Shown one piece after another: positions 35,189 through 44,011 of a stretch of 64,000 nucleotides of DNA (positions within the stretch are counted from its first letter, which is position 1; each line of letters opens with the position of its first letter). Made by a program: the position numbers and the translations under genes. The notes under the pieces were generated by a model. That model searched no databases. It worked only from the letters and a program-made list of their open reading frames with translations, and was not told the DNA's origin. Source of the stretch: Rhizobium sp. BK602 (GTDB lineage: Bacteria; Pseudomonadota; Alphaproteobacteria; Rhizobiales; Rhizobiaceae). The DNA lies in contig NZ_JACIBC010000003.1 in assembly GCF_014195095.1 (NCBI RefSeq), positions 558,001 to 622,000 of the forward strand. Reading direction: 5' to 3'.

Positions 35189-36190
35189 TCATGTCCGCGC
35201 GCGCAAGCGCGGGTCGAGAAGCAGATAGAGCACATCGACCAGGGTGCTGAGCACGACATAGATGAAGGCCGACAGGATCGCGACGGCCAGCACGACAGGC
35301 AGGTCCTTTCCGAGCACGGCATCGACGGTGATCTTGCCAAGCCCCGGACGCCCGAAGACCTGCTCGGTGATGACAGCGCCGGACAGGAGGCCGCCGATCA
35401 GCCAGCCCGTCAGGGTGACCGCCGGCAGGGCGGCGTGCCGCAGACCGTGGCGCAGCCTGAGCGTTAGCGCATTTGCGCCCCAGCTGCGCACGGTGAGCGC
35501 GAAAGGCTCTTCCAGCGCCCGCTCCAGCCCTTCGCGCAGCACCTGTCCGATGACCGCGCCAAGCGAGAGGCCAAGCGACAGTGACGGTAGTACGAGCGCT
35601 GAAAAAGTCCTGTCGCCGGCCACGGGGAAGAGCTTGAGCGTGAAGGAAAAGACGAACAGCAGGACGATGCCCAGCCAGAAGGAGGGGGTGGAAACGAGCA
35701 CCAGTTCGAAACCCCCGGCGATACGCCGCGGCCAGCGCCGCCCGGCGGTGGCAACCGCGCTCACCACCGCGAAGACGACGGCGACGACAAGGGCGGCCGC
35801 CGTCAGCTTCACCGTCGGCCAGAGCTGGGACAGGACCAGGGTCGAAACATCAGTCTGCAGGATGTAGGAGCGCCCGAAATCGCCGTGCAGGATACGTCCG
35901 AGATAGGCGAGATATTGCGCATAGAGCGGTTCGTCGAGGCCCCATTCGGCGCGGATCGCCGCCTCCACCGCCGGCGTGCGGAGCTGTTCGCCGATCAGGA
36001 GATCGACGATATCGCCCGGCGCGATATGCAGGCTGACGAAGCTCAGCGTCACCGCCGCCCATAGCACGATGATCCCCGAGCCGACGCGGGCCAGGATCTG
36101 CGAGGGCAGCGTGCCGCGTGCAAACGACAGACGCCCCAGCACCCCCGAAGCCGGCGCATGGCGAATGGCTGTCACATTCTCAACGTCCAT
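35189..36190 (-). CDS. Peptide-type ABC transporter permease (DppB type)
   Basis: The 333-residue permease shows LARVGSGIIVLWAAVTLSFVSLHIAPGD near residue 33, EWGLDEPLYAQYLAYLGRILHGDFGRSY near 85-112, a TPSFWLGIVLLFVFSFTLKLFPVAG segment, and the C-terminal ITEQVFGRPGLGKITVDAVLGKDLPVVLAVAI. These are the standard DppB features. The N-terminal extension of about 30 polar residues is longer than usual. It follows the second binding protein in the operon. Confidence 0.93.
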   Translation of the reverse strand: MDVENVTAIRHAPASGVLGRLSFARGTLPSQILARVGSGIIVLWAAVTLSFVSLHIAPGDIVDLLIGEQLRTPAVEAAIRAEWGLDEPLYAQYLAYLGRILHGDFGRSYILQTDVSTLVLSQLWPTVKLTAAALVVAVVFAVVSAVATAGRRWPRRIAGGFELVLVSTPSFWLGIVLLFVFSFTLKLFPVAGDRTFSALVLPSLSLGLSLGAVIGQVLREGLERALEEPFALTVRSWGANALTLRLRHGLRHAALPAVTLTGWLIGGLLSGAVITEQVFGRPGLGKITVDAVLGKDLPVVLAVAILSAFIYVVLSTLVDVLYLLLDPRLRART

Positions 36191-36246
36191 ATCTCTTGCT
36201 CCTATGGCCCTCCGCGCCTTGCGAAGGGCGGCTCTGGTTCAGACCG

Positions 36247-37878
36247 TCATTCGCTGCGCCAGATGTCGTAGGCGCTCTCCGGCAGTTGCTTGAATGGACG
36301 GAAGCCGATGCCCTTCACATAGGAAGCGGCGGCGACCTGATCCTCCGGTTCGTAAAGCGGCAGCGCATAGGCCTGATCGACGATCGCGAAGCGCTGCAGC
36401 TTGGCGTAAAGGGCGAAGCGCTCCTTGGCGTCGAGCGTCGCCGAGGCGGCCTTCAGCCAGGAGAGAAGCTCTGGCGCCGAAGCCCGGCTGTAGTTGATCG
36501 AACCGCCCTTATCGAGGGGCAGATAGTGATACTCGATGTCGATCGCATCGGTCGGCGTGTTGGAATTGGCGATGGAGCCGAAGACGCCGGTCTTGCGCCG
36601 GTCGGTATAGGTACCGGCGTCGACATAGGAAATGGTGAGATCGATGCCGGCATTCTGCCTTGCCTGCGCCTGCAGGGCCTGCAGCAGCACGTCGCGCTGG
36701 TCGCGCACCGTTGCCTGTGCCTGGACCACCTCGATCGTCAGGCGTTTGCCATCCTTGGTGCGGAAGCCGTCGGCGTCGCGCGCCGTCCAGCCGGCCTCGT
36801 CGAGGAGCTGGTTGGCAAGCTTCGGATCGCTGCCATAGGCGCCCTCGATGCTCTTGTCGTAGAATTGCGTATCGATCGGCGAAGTAATGCCCCAGGCGCG
36901 CGTGCGCTCGCCGCGATAGACGGACTTGAGCACCGCATCCACATCGATCGCGGCAACGAGGGCCTTGCGCACCTTGATATCCTGCGTCGGCCCATAGGTG
37001 ACGTTCAGGAAGAGGGAATAGGGCGTGCCGGTGTTGAGCGCCTTCTGATAGCTGTAGTCCGGGTTATCCTTGAACAATCCGGCATCATTGCCGGAAATAC
37101 CCTCGATGACATCGACCTGGCCGGAGGTCAGCGCACCGGTGCGCACCGAGGATTCCGGCAGGAAGCGGTAGGTGATCTCATCGAGATAGGCCGGCCCCTG
37201 ATGGGCAGCGGTCTTCGGCGGCCAGTTGTAGGCCGCATTCTTGACGAAATGGATATCCTGGCCCTTGACGTAACGCTCAAGGATGAAGGGACCGGTGCCG
37301 GCGATTTCCGGGCCGCCGGACTTTAACTGCGAGGAGGCGAAAGCCTTGGGCGACAGGATTTCGAGGCTGGCGGCGAAATCGAGGAACGGGGCGTAGACCT
37401 CGCTCAGCGTCAGCACGACGGTGTGCGCGTCCACGGCGTTGGCCTCGGCGACCCTCGAAACCGGCCCGGCGCTGTTGCTGCCGGAATAGGCGGCATCCTT
37501 GAGCTTGGTGAAATTGGTCACGACCGCGGCCGCATCGAGCTTCTCGCCATCGCTGAAGGTGACGCCGTCGCGCAGCGTGAAGGTATAGGTCTTGCCGTCA
37601 TCGGAGATCTTGTAGCCGGTGGCCAGCCACGAGACATATCCACCCTCCTTGGTGCGGGCCAGCAGCGACTCGTAGACATTGCGCAGCAAGAGCTTGGTCT
37701 TGTCCTGTCCGTTGAGCTGCGGGTTCAGCGTCGCCGGGTCGGTCTCCACGCCCCAGACGAGCTTGCCGCCGCTGACCGGCGTTGCCTCCTGCGAATGAGC
37801 GGCAAGAGGCAACAGAACACTCGCAAGCGTGGCGGTCGTAACGTTCAGGAAAGATCGGCGGGAAAACATGTCGGTCAT
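36247..37878 (-). CDS. Family-5 ABC substrate-binding protein with Tat-like signal (paralogue B)
   Basis: This 543-residue protein has a twin-arginine signal (FSRRSFLNVTTATLASVLLPLAAHSQ). The mature part carries GGKLVWGVETDPATLNPQLNG, LRDGVTFSDGEKLDAAAVV near 102 and GTPYSLFLNVTYGPTQDIKVRKALVAAID near 280, the SBP_bac_5 pattern. It is a close paralogue of the gene at 37933-39567; the two match over most of their length with many identical runs (for example IAGTGPFIL, RTGALxSGQVDVIEGISGNDA, AGWTARDADGFRTKDG). It likely binds a peptide-like or modified amino acid ligand for the adjacent importer. Confidence 0.93.
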   Translation of the reverse strand: MTDMFSRRSFLNVTTATLASVLLPLAAHSQEATPVSGGKLVWGVETDPATLNPQLNGQDKTKLLLRNVYESLLARTKEGGYVSWLATGYKISDDGKTYTFTLRDGVTFSDGEKLDAAAVVTNFTKLKDAAYSGSNSAGPVSRVAEANAVDAHTVVLTLSEVYAPFLDFAASLEILSPKAFASSQLKSGGPEIAGTGPFILERYVKGQDIHFVKNAAYNWPPKTAAHQGPAYLDEITYRFLPESSVRTGALTSGQVDVIEGISGNDAGLFKDNPDYSYQKALNTGTPYSLFLNVTYGPTQDIKVRKALVAAIDVDAVLKSVYRGERTRAWGITSPIDTQFYDKSIEGAYGSDPKLANQLLDEAGWTARDADGFRTKDGKRLTIEVVQAQATVRDQRDVLLQALQAQARQNAGIDLTISYVDAGTYTDRRKTGVFGSIANSNTPTDAIDIEYHYLPLDKGGSINYSRASAPELLSWLKAASATLDAKERFALYAKLQRFAIVDQAYALPLYEPEDQVAAASYVKGIGFRPFKQLPESAYDIWRSE

Positions 37879-37932
37879 CGTCTCCAGGATGAAAAAGAAG
37901 TCTGATCGGTCGCGAAAGCCTTCGCCTTCCGG

Positions 37933-39567
37933 CTAGGCATCCAGCCAGATGTCGTAGGCATTTTCGGGCAGTTGCTTGAACGGGCGGAAGCCGACCCCGC
38001 GCACCTTGGTCGACGCGGCGATCTGGTCCTCGGGAACATAAAGCGGCAGGCCGAAGGCTTGCTCGACGATGGCGAAACGCTGCAACTCGGCGTAGGTGGC
38101 AAAGCGTTCCTTTGCGTCGAGGGTGGAGGCGGCCTTGTCCAGCCAGGCGGTAATCTCCGGCGCCTCGGTGCGGCTGTAATTGATCGATCCGCCCTTGTCC
38201 GGCGGCAGATAGTGAAAATAGATGGTGACCGCATTCCCCTGATTGGTGGTGGAATTGGGGATGGCGCCGTATTTTCCGCTCTTCTGCCGTTCGGCATAGG
38301 TGCCGGAATCGACATTGTTCAGGATAAGTTCGATGCCGGCGCTCTGCCGGGCCTGGGCCTGCAATGCCTGTAGCAGCACGTCGCGCTGGTCACGCAGCGT
38401 CACCTGTGACTGTACGATCTCGATCGACAAGCGCGCACCATCCTTGGTGCGGAAGCCATCGGCGTCGCGTGCCGTCCAGCCCGCCTCATCCAGCAATCGA
38501 TTGGCAAGCTTCGGATCGAAACCATAGCTGCCCTCGATGCTGGCGTCGTAGAAATCCTTGTCCGCCGGCGTCAGGACGCCCCAGGCGCGGGTGCGTTCGC
38601 GGCGATAGATGGACTCGACGATCCCCGCAACGTCAACGGCGGCGATCACCGCCCTGCGGACCTTCACATCCTTGGTCGGACCATAGGTGGTGTTGAGATA
38701 CAGCGTATAGGGCGTGCCGGGATTGAGCGCGCTCTGGTAGGTGAAGTCGGGATTGTCCTTGAAAAGAGCGGCGTCATTGCCGGAAATGCCTTCGATGACA
38801 TCGACCTGCCCCGATATCAGCGCACCGGTCCGCACCGACGATTCCGGCAACAAACGATAGGTCACCTCGTCGAGATAGGCCGGCCCCTGATGCCCCGCAC
38901 TTGACGGCGACCATTTGTAATCCGGGTTGCGGACCAGATGGAGTTCCTGGCCCCGGACATAACGGTCGAGGATGAAAGGCCCGGTGCCGGCGATCTCAGG
39001 CCCACCGGCCTTGATCTGCGTGGAGGCAAAGGCGCGCGGCGACAGGATATCGATGCTGGCCACACCGTCGAGAAACGGGGCGTAGACGCGGTCAAGCGTC
39101 AGGACCACCGTATGCGGATCGGCCGCCTTGGCTTCAATGACGTAGGACAGATAACCGGCGCTGATGCTGCCCGAATATTGCGGTTCCTTCAGTTTCGTGA
39201 AGTTCAGCACCACGGCCGCGGCGTCGAATTTCTCCCCGTCGCTGAAGGCGACATCATCGCGCAGCTTGAACGTATAGGTCTTGCCGTCCCTGGAGATTTC
39301 ATAAGCGGTAGCAAGCCAGGGAACGTATCCGCCATCGGCCGTCCGGGCGAGCAGGGATTCATAGATGTTGCGCAGCACGAGCTTGGCCTTGGCCTGGCCG
39401 TTCAGATGCGGGTTCAGCGTGTTCGGCTCGGTTTCGATGCCGTAGACGAGCGAACCGCCCCGACGCGGCGATGCATTGCCCTCGGCATGGGCCGCGCGAT
39501 GTCCGATGGCCGCCGTCAATGCCGCAGCACCGACGGTACCCATGAAACCTCTTCTCGTTACCATCAT
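37933..39567 (-). CDS. Family-5 ABC substrate-binding protein with Tat-like signal (paralogue A)
   Basis: The 544-residue protein has a twin-arginine signal (VTRRGFMGTVGAAALTAAIGHRAAHA). Its body has GGSLVYGIETEPNTLNPHLNG, LRDDVAFSDGEKFDAAAVVLNFTKLK and RDQRDVLLQALQAQARQSAGIELILN, the SBP_bac_5 family. It is followed 54 bases later by its paralogue, an apparent tandem duplication giving the importer two receptors. Two adjacent ATGs (39567 and 39564) are possible starts. It lies downstream of the GNAT gene on the same strand. Confidence 0.93.
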   Translation of the reverse strand: MMVTRRGFMGTVGAAALTAAIGHRAAHAEGNASPRRGGSLVYGIETEPNTLNPHLNGQAKAKLVLRNIYESLLARTADGGYVPWLATAYEISRDGKTYTFKLRDDVAFSDGEKFDAAAVVLNFTKLKEPQYSGSISAGYLSYVIEAKAADPHTVVLTLDRVYAPFLDGVASIDILSPRAFASTQIKAGGPEIAGTGPFILDRYVRGQELHLVRNPDYKWSPSSAGHQGPAYLDEVTYRLLPESSVRTGALISGQVDVIEGISGNDAALFKDNPDFTYQSALNPGTPYTLYLNTTYGPTKDVKVRRAVIAAVDVAGIVESIYRRERTRAWGVLTPADKDFYDASIEGSYGFDPKLANRLLDEAGWTARDADGFRTKDGARLSIEIVQSQVTLRDQRDVLLQALQAQARQSAGIELILNNVDSGTYAERQKSGKYGAIPNSTTNQGNAVTIYFHYLPPDKGGSINYSRTEAPEITAWLDKAASTLDAKERFATYAELQRFAIVEQAFGLPLYVPEDQIAASTKVRGVGFRPFKQLPENAYDIWLDA

Positions 39568-39624
39568 ATCCCAGTCCCCCGACGCCGTTGAAAGTGATGC
39601 TGCCCACAGGCCGATACAGCGGCC

Positions 39625-40185
39625 CTATTGGGCATGCGCCAGCAATTGCGGCTCGAAACGCTTGTATTCGGCGACTTCCAGCTTCTCGTAGATCTCCGGG
39701 TTGAGGATCTTGCGCAGAAGGAGGATTTCGTCGTCGTGCCGGATATGCTTGTAGAAACCCTCATAGCCACGGCGCTCATAGATGCCGACCAGCCAGGGAT
39801 GCCGGGTCGCGGTCGCCAGATAGACGGCCGGCGCCTTGATCTGATCACGCAGGAAAGCCAGCTCCACATGGTCCAGTAGCGTGCTGCCGATCGATTGCCG
39901 CTTGAAGTCCGGCGAAACGGCGAACCAGTGAATGAACGGGTAGCTCGCCAGATGATTTTCGCCGGTCGGCCAGGGAAAGCGCACGGAGACCGTGGCGATG
40001 ATCTCTCCGTCACGCTCGAGAACGAAGCTCGTATGCCGGCGGATCGTCTCACGCACCAGAACGACATCGGCCGTGGTGGCCGTGAAGCGGATGTTCATCT
40101 CCTTCAGCGGCTGGTACGCCGCGTGCAGCAGGCGATGCAAGGCCGGCGCATCGTCGGCCGTGGCTATGCGGATGCTGTCACTCAT
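39625..40185 (-). CDS. GNAT family N-acetyltransferase
   Basis: This 186-residue protein starts MSDSIRIATADDAPALHRLLHAAY and has the acetyl-CoA site region WFAVSPDFKRQSIGSTLLDHVE near residue 92-112 (R-Q-x-x-G-S, motif A), then VYLATATRHPWLVGIYERRGYEGF (motif B). AAGGAGG lies eleven bases before the ATG. It is embedded between a luciferase-like oxidoreductase and peptide-type binding proteins. In B. subtilis sulfur-salvage operons an acetyltransferase N-acetylates an S-modified cysteine before oxidative cleavage by a flavin monooxygenase, so a similar role is plausible. The acceptor cannot be read from sequence. Confidence 0.9.
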   Translation of the reverse strand: MSDSIRIATADDAPALHRLLHAAYQPLKEMNIRFTATTADVVLVRETIRRHTSFVLERDGEIIATVSVRFPWPTGENHLASYPFIHWFAVSPDFKRQSIGSTLLDHVELAFLRDQIKAPAVYLATATRHPWLVGIYERRGYEGFYKHIRHDDEILLLRKILNPEIYEKLEVAEYKRFEPQLLAHAQ

Positions 40186-40267
40186 CGCGAGGCGGCCTCC
40201 TTGCCGCGTTCGGCGTGCCTGCCCCACGGCAGGCTGCGAATGGCTGATATGCGGGGAAACAGGCTCA

Positions 40268-41281
40268 TCATGCCGCGACGGAGAGATGCGCCGCGGCCAG
40301 CAGCTCGATCGAGGCAAGACGCGCTACCTTGTCGGTCACCGGGCAGTCGAGAATGAATTCGGCGACGCCGTAGCGCCGATGCAGCCGGTCCAGCTCGGCA
40401 TGGATGCCGGAAGCGGTGCCGCGAAAGACGCCGGGCATCTTTTCCTCGATCCGGTAATCCGTCACGCCCGCCTGCCGGACATATTCCTCCGCCTGGGCAA
40501 GGCTGCCGACGGTAACGCTCTGACCGCCCTTCACCTCGACCTTGAAGCGCCGGAGATCGCCGGTAAGGCGTTCGGCCGCCTGATCGCTCGCGGCGGCGAT
40601 GACGCCGATGGCAAGCACGGGAACCCTACCGCCGCTTGCATCGCGATAGGTCCTCAGCACTTGATCGAGCTGGGCCTCATCGCCATTGAGATGGCCCGCA
40701 TAGACGAACTCCCAACCGTGAGCCGCCGCCAGTTCAGCGCTCTCGACGCTGGCGCCGAGCAGGAAGCGCTTCAGCGGAACGGCCGGTATCGGATAGGCGC
40801 GGAGGCTTTCCTCCGCATCCTCCGCCGCCTCGCCGCCAAGAAAGATGCTGAGATCAGCCAATTGCTGCGCGAATGTCGGCTTGCGCGCCGGATCGAAAGC
40901 GCCCTGCAGCGCCCGCGTCGACAGAGGAAGCCCGCCGGGCGCCTTTCCGACCCCGAGATCGACACGACCGGGCGCCAGCGTGGCGAGAAGATGAAAGTTC
41001 TCGGCGACCTTGTAGGCGCTGTAATGCTGTAGCATCACCCCGCCGGAACCAATCCTGATCCGCGACGTGTGCGCCAGCAGATAGGCGATCAGCACTTCCG
41101 GCGACGAGCTTGCAAGTCGCGCATTATTATGATGCTCGGCCACCCAGAAGCGGCGGAACCCCCAGCGCTCGGCCCGCTGCGCCAAAGCAAGCGTCCGGGC
41201 CAAAGCCTCGGCCGCCGGCTCCTCGCCGTCAATCGGACTTTTGTCGAGCAAACTCAACGCGTAACTCATCTGACCTGCCAT
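40268..41281 (-). CDS. MsnO8-family luciferase-like oxidoreductase
   Basis: The 337-residue protein has the pattern YALSLLDKSPIDGEE, LALAQRAERWGFRRFWVAEHHNNARLASSSPEVLIAYLLAHTSRIRIGSGGVMLQHYSAYKVAENFHLLATLAPGRVDLGVGKAPGG across residues 6-120. This is the compact LLM family that includes B. subtilis YtmO of the sulfur-responsive ytmI operon. It should be an FMN-dependent oxidoreductase. The ATG at 41281 has a weak GAAG site; an in-frame ATG at 41269 with AGG upstream is an alternative. A 30-bp inverted repeat at 41295-41324 sits just upstream. Confidence 0.92.
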   Translation of the reverse strand: MAGQMSYALSLLDKSPIDGEEPAAEALARTLALAQRAERWGFRRFWVAEHHNNARLASSSPEVLIAYLLAHTSRIRIGSGGVMLQHYSAYKVAENFHLLATLAPGRVDLGVGKAPGGLPLSTRALQGAFDPARKPTFAQQLADLSIFLGGEAAEDAEESLRAYPIPAVPLKRFLLGASVESAELAAAHGWEFVYAGHLNGDEAQLDQVLRTYRDASGGRVPVLAIGVIAAASDQAAERLTGDLRRFKVEVKGGQSVTVGSLAQAEEYVRQAGVTDYRIEEKMPGVFRGTASGIHAELDRLHRRYGVAEFILDCPVTDKVARLASIELLAAAHLSVAA

Positions 41282-41294
41282 GAAAGCTTCAAAT

Positions 41295-41324
41295 TATACA
41301 TTTAATCTATATGTTTAATGTATA
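41295..41324. promoter_or_regulatory. AT-rich inverted repeat upstream of the oxidoreductase
   Basis: TATACATT (41295-41302) is mirrored by AATGTATA (41317-41324) around a 14-nt AT-rich centre, 14-43 bp upstream of the start at 41281. This is a good candidate operator or promoter for the MsnO8-GNAT-importer half of the array. No regulator gene lies beside it. Confidence 0.6.
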
Positions 41325-41453
41325 AATCAGCCGAGAAAAGAAATTCCAATCTGGATGGGTGACGAAGAATGTCTTTCGGCCGGTCACCGCATCCGCTTTC
41401 GGCCAGGCATCCCGATGAAAGCCTTATGCCCGGATTTCAGACCGCCCTCACGC

Positions 41454-43139
41454 CTAGGCCGACAGCGTGGGCACGGAGGCGATCAGATTGCGCGTATAGG
41501 CATGCTGCGGGTGATTGAAGACCCGCTCCGCCGGCCCCGTCTCCACAATCGCGCCATCCTTCATGACCGCGATCCTGTGGCTCATATGCTGGACCACGCC
41601 GAGATCATGGGAAATGAAGACCATCGATAGGCCCAGCCGTCCCTGCAGATCGACCAGCAAATCCAGCACCTGCGCCTGCGTCGTGACATCGAGCGCGGAT
41701 ACCGGCTCGTCGCAGATCAAGAGCTTCGGCTCGGCGGCAAGCGCCTGGGCGATGGAGACGCGCTGCCGCTGGCCGCCGGACAGAGTGTTCGGCCGGCGCG
41801 GCAGGAGATCCGGCGACAGGCCGACCAATTCGATCAGCTCGGCAATCCTGGACCGCCGCGCCGCCCGGTCGAGCCCACGGCGCAGCACGAGCGGTTGCTC
41901 GATGATGCGCTCGACCGTGAAGCGCGGATCGAAGGAGCCGAGTGGATCCTGGCTGATGGTCTGGATCAGGCAGCGCAAGGGACGCCGCTCGGATTCGGAA
42001 AGTGCGTTCCACGGCTTTCCCTCGAACAGCACCTCGCCACTCTGCGGACGGCGGAGCGCGAGGGCGACCTTGCCGAGCGTCGACTTGCCGGAACCGGATT
42101 CACCGACGATGCCGAGCGTCTCGCCCCGGCCAACCTCCAGCGAAACCTTCTTTACCGCATCAAGAAGGCTGCCATCGGCACGCTTGAAGCTCACGGAGAC
42201 ATCGCGGACCTCAAGCAATGGCGCGCCGGCTTCGACGGCAGTCCTGCGGATCGGTGCGGCATCGCTCCTGCTCAGCCAGTGCCCACGCGTCGCCGCCGTC
42301 GGCACGGCCGCCAACAGGCGGCGCGTATACTCGTGTCTTGGCGACGACAGCACCACACGGGCCGGACCAGCCTCCACGACCTCGCCATTCTGCATCACCA
42401 GAACGCGGTCGGCGAGCTGCGCGGCCACGGCAAGATCATGGGTGATGATCAGGACGGCATGGCCGGCGCGGGCCAGCTCCTTGAAGACGGCAAGGACCTG
42501 TCGCTGCACCGTCACATCCAGCGCCGTCGTCGGTTCGTCGGCTATCAGCAGGCGCGGCTCGGCGGCAAGCGCCGAGGCGATCAACGCCCTTTGCCGCAAC
42601 CCGCCGGAAAGCTCATGCGGATATTGGGCAACGCGATGTTCGGGATCAGGAATACCCGCCCGGCCGAGCAGTTCCTCGACACGGCGGGCGACTTGCGACC
42701 GGGGCAGCAGACGATGCGCCAGAATGGGCTCGGCCACTTCGCGCCCGACCGTCCGCAACGGATCGAGCGAGACGAGCGCGTCCTGCAGGACGAAGCCGAC
42801 CTCCCGGCCGCGTAGCCGGCGCCAGGCCTTTTCGGAGAGACCGAGAAGATCGAGCGAGCGTCCATCATGCCCAACCATCGACATCGCTTCCGCCCGAACC
42901 TCGGCGCGAGCACCGGCGAGGCCGACAAGCGTGCGGGCCGTCACCGATTTGCCCGATCCGGATTCGCCGACCAGCGCCAAAATCTCGCCGGCGGCGATCT
43001 GAAAGGACACATCCCTGACCGCCTGGACCCGGCCACGCGGTGTCGGAAAGGCAACGCTCAGTCCCCTCACGTCAAGCAATGCGGGACGGCTTGCGGGTGC
43101 GGCAACGAAATGGCTTTGCGAGATATTGTTGAGGTTCAA
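41454..43139 (-). CDS. Peptide-type ABC transporter, two fused ATP-binding domains
   Basis: This 561-residue protein fuses two ATPases. Domain 1: GESGSGKSV near 52, signature LSGGLRQR, LLIADEPTTALDV. Domain 2 (from about 285): GESGSGKST, signature [22 protein letters not shown], with HEYTRRLLAAVP and HAYTRNLIASVP tails. No ATG is available before domain 1. A TTG at 43139 lies four bases after GGGGGAGG and overlaps the permease stop as TTGA, so I take it as the start (N-terminus MNLNNISQSHFVA). The longer open frame upstream runs through the permease gene and is not coding. It powers the first importer of the array. Confidence 0.92.
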   Translation of the reverse strand: MNLNNISQSHFVAAPASRPALLDVRGLSVAFPTPRGRVQAVRDVSFQIAAGEILALVGESGSGKSVTARTLVGLAGARAEVRAEAMSMVGHDGRSLDLLGLSEKAWRRLRGREVGFVLQDALVSLDPLRTVGREVAEPILAHRLLPRSQVARRVEELLGRAGIPDPEHRVAQYPHELSGGLRQRALIASALAAEPRLLIADEPTTALDVTVQRQVLAVFKELARAGHAVLIITHDLAVAAQLADRVLVMQNGEVVEAGPARVVLSSPRHEYTRRLLAAVPTAATRGHWLSRSDAAPIRRTAVEAGAPLLEVRDVSVSFKRADGSLLDAVKKVSLEVGRGETLGIVGESGSGKSTLGKVALALRRPQSGEVLFEGKPWNALSESERRPLRCLIQTISQDPLGSFDPRFTVERIIEQPLVLRRGLDRAARRSRIAELIELVGLSPDLLPRRPNTLSGGQRQRVSIAQALAAEPKLLICDEPVSALDVTTQAQVLDLLVDLQGRLGLSMVFISHDLGVVQHMSHRIAVMKDGAIVETGPAERVFNHPQHAYTRNLIASVPTLSA

Positions 43140-44011
43140 TGCGCCTCCCCCTTCGACAGGAGATTCTGCAGCCGGCGGCCGAGAAGAGTGATCGAAATGA
43201 CGGAGGCGGCCACGACGGTCGCCGGCAACAGGCTGGTCCAGGGTGCTATATCCAGGAAGTTTCGGCCGTTGGCGAGCAAGGCTCCCCATTCGGGCGCCGG
43301 CGGCACGACGCCGAGGCCGAGGAAGCTCAGAGCCGAAGCGGAGAGAACGGAGCTTCCGACCCCGATCGTCGCCAGGATCAGCAGAGGGCGAACCGTGTTC
43401 GGAATGATGTGGCGGATAATGATCGTCCAGGGATGTTCGCCGAGCGTGACGGCATGCTCGACATAGCCGGAGAGCCGCACCTGCAGGACCTGCGAGCGCA
43501 CCAGCCGCGCATAGGAAGCGATGCTGGAAAGCCCGACGGCGAGCAGCGTGTTGGCCGGTCCGCGCCCGAGCACGGCGATCACCAGCAGCGCCAGCAACAT
43601 TTCGGGGAAAGCGAGCAGGATATCGATCAGGCGGACAAGCACGCGACTGACCAGCTTGGGAGCAAGCGCTGCCGCCGTTCCCAGCAGAATGCCGCCGATG
43701 GTGGCGATCAGCGTCGCACCGACGCCGATGGCAAGCGACATCGAGGTTCCGTGGACGACACGGGAAAATAGGTCGCGGCCGAGCTCGTCCGTCCCGAACC
43801 AATGCGTGAGATCCGGCGGCATCAACACGAGGTCGGGGTCGACCGCCTCCGGATCGAGGGCCGTGAACCATTGCGGCGCCCAGGTTGCCAGCGCCAGCAC
43901 AGCGACCGCGGCGAGCGGCACCAGCAGGCCGGGGGCGAGCCAGGGATTGGCAAGAGAGCCACCATCGCCGCGTCGGCGCTGCACCTGGTCGACGAGGTCC
44001 GCGCTGCTCAT
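43136..44011 (-). CDS. Peptide-type ABC transporter permease (DppC type)
   Basis: The 291-residue permease contains HWFGTDELGRDLFSRVVHGTSMSLAIGVGATLIATIGGILLGTAAAL near 68-115, an AFPEMLLALLVIAVLGRG helix and the EAA loop YVEHAVTLGEHPWTIIIRHIIPNTVRPLLILAT, then LSFLGLGVVPPAPEWGALL. It starts at an ATG overlapping the DppB-type stop (ATGA) and ends overlapping the ATPase start (TTGA), so the three are tightly coupled. Confidence 0.93.
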   Translation of the reverse strand: MSSADLVDQVQRRRGDGGSLANPWLAPGLLVPLAAVAVLALATWAPQWFTALDPEAVDPDLVLMPPDLTHWFGTDELGRDLFSRVVHGTSMSLAIGVGATLIATIGGILLGTAAALAPKLVSRVLVRLIDILLAFPEMLLALLVIAVLGRGPANTLLAVGLSSIASYARLVRSQVLQVRLSGYVEHAVTLGEHPWTIIIRHIIPNTVRPLLILATIGVGSSVLSASALSFLGLGVVPPAPEWGALLANGRNFLDIAPWTSLLPATVVAASVISITLLGRRLQNLLSKGEAH

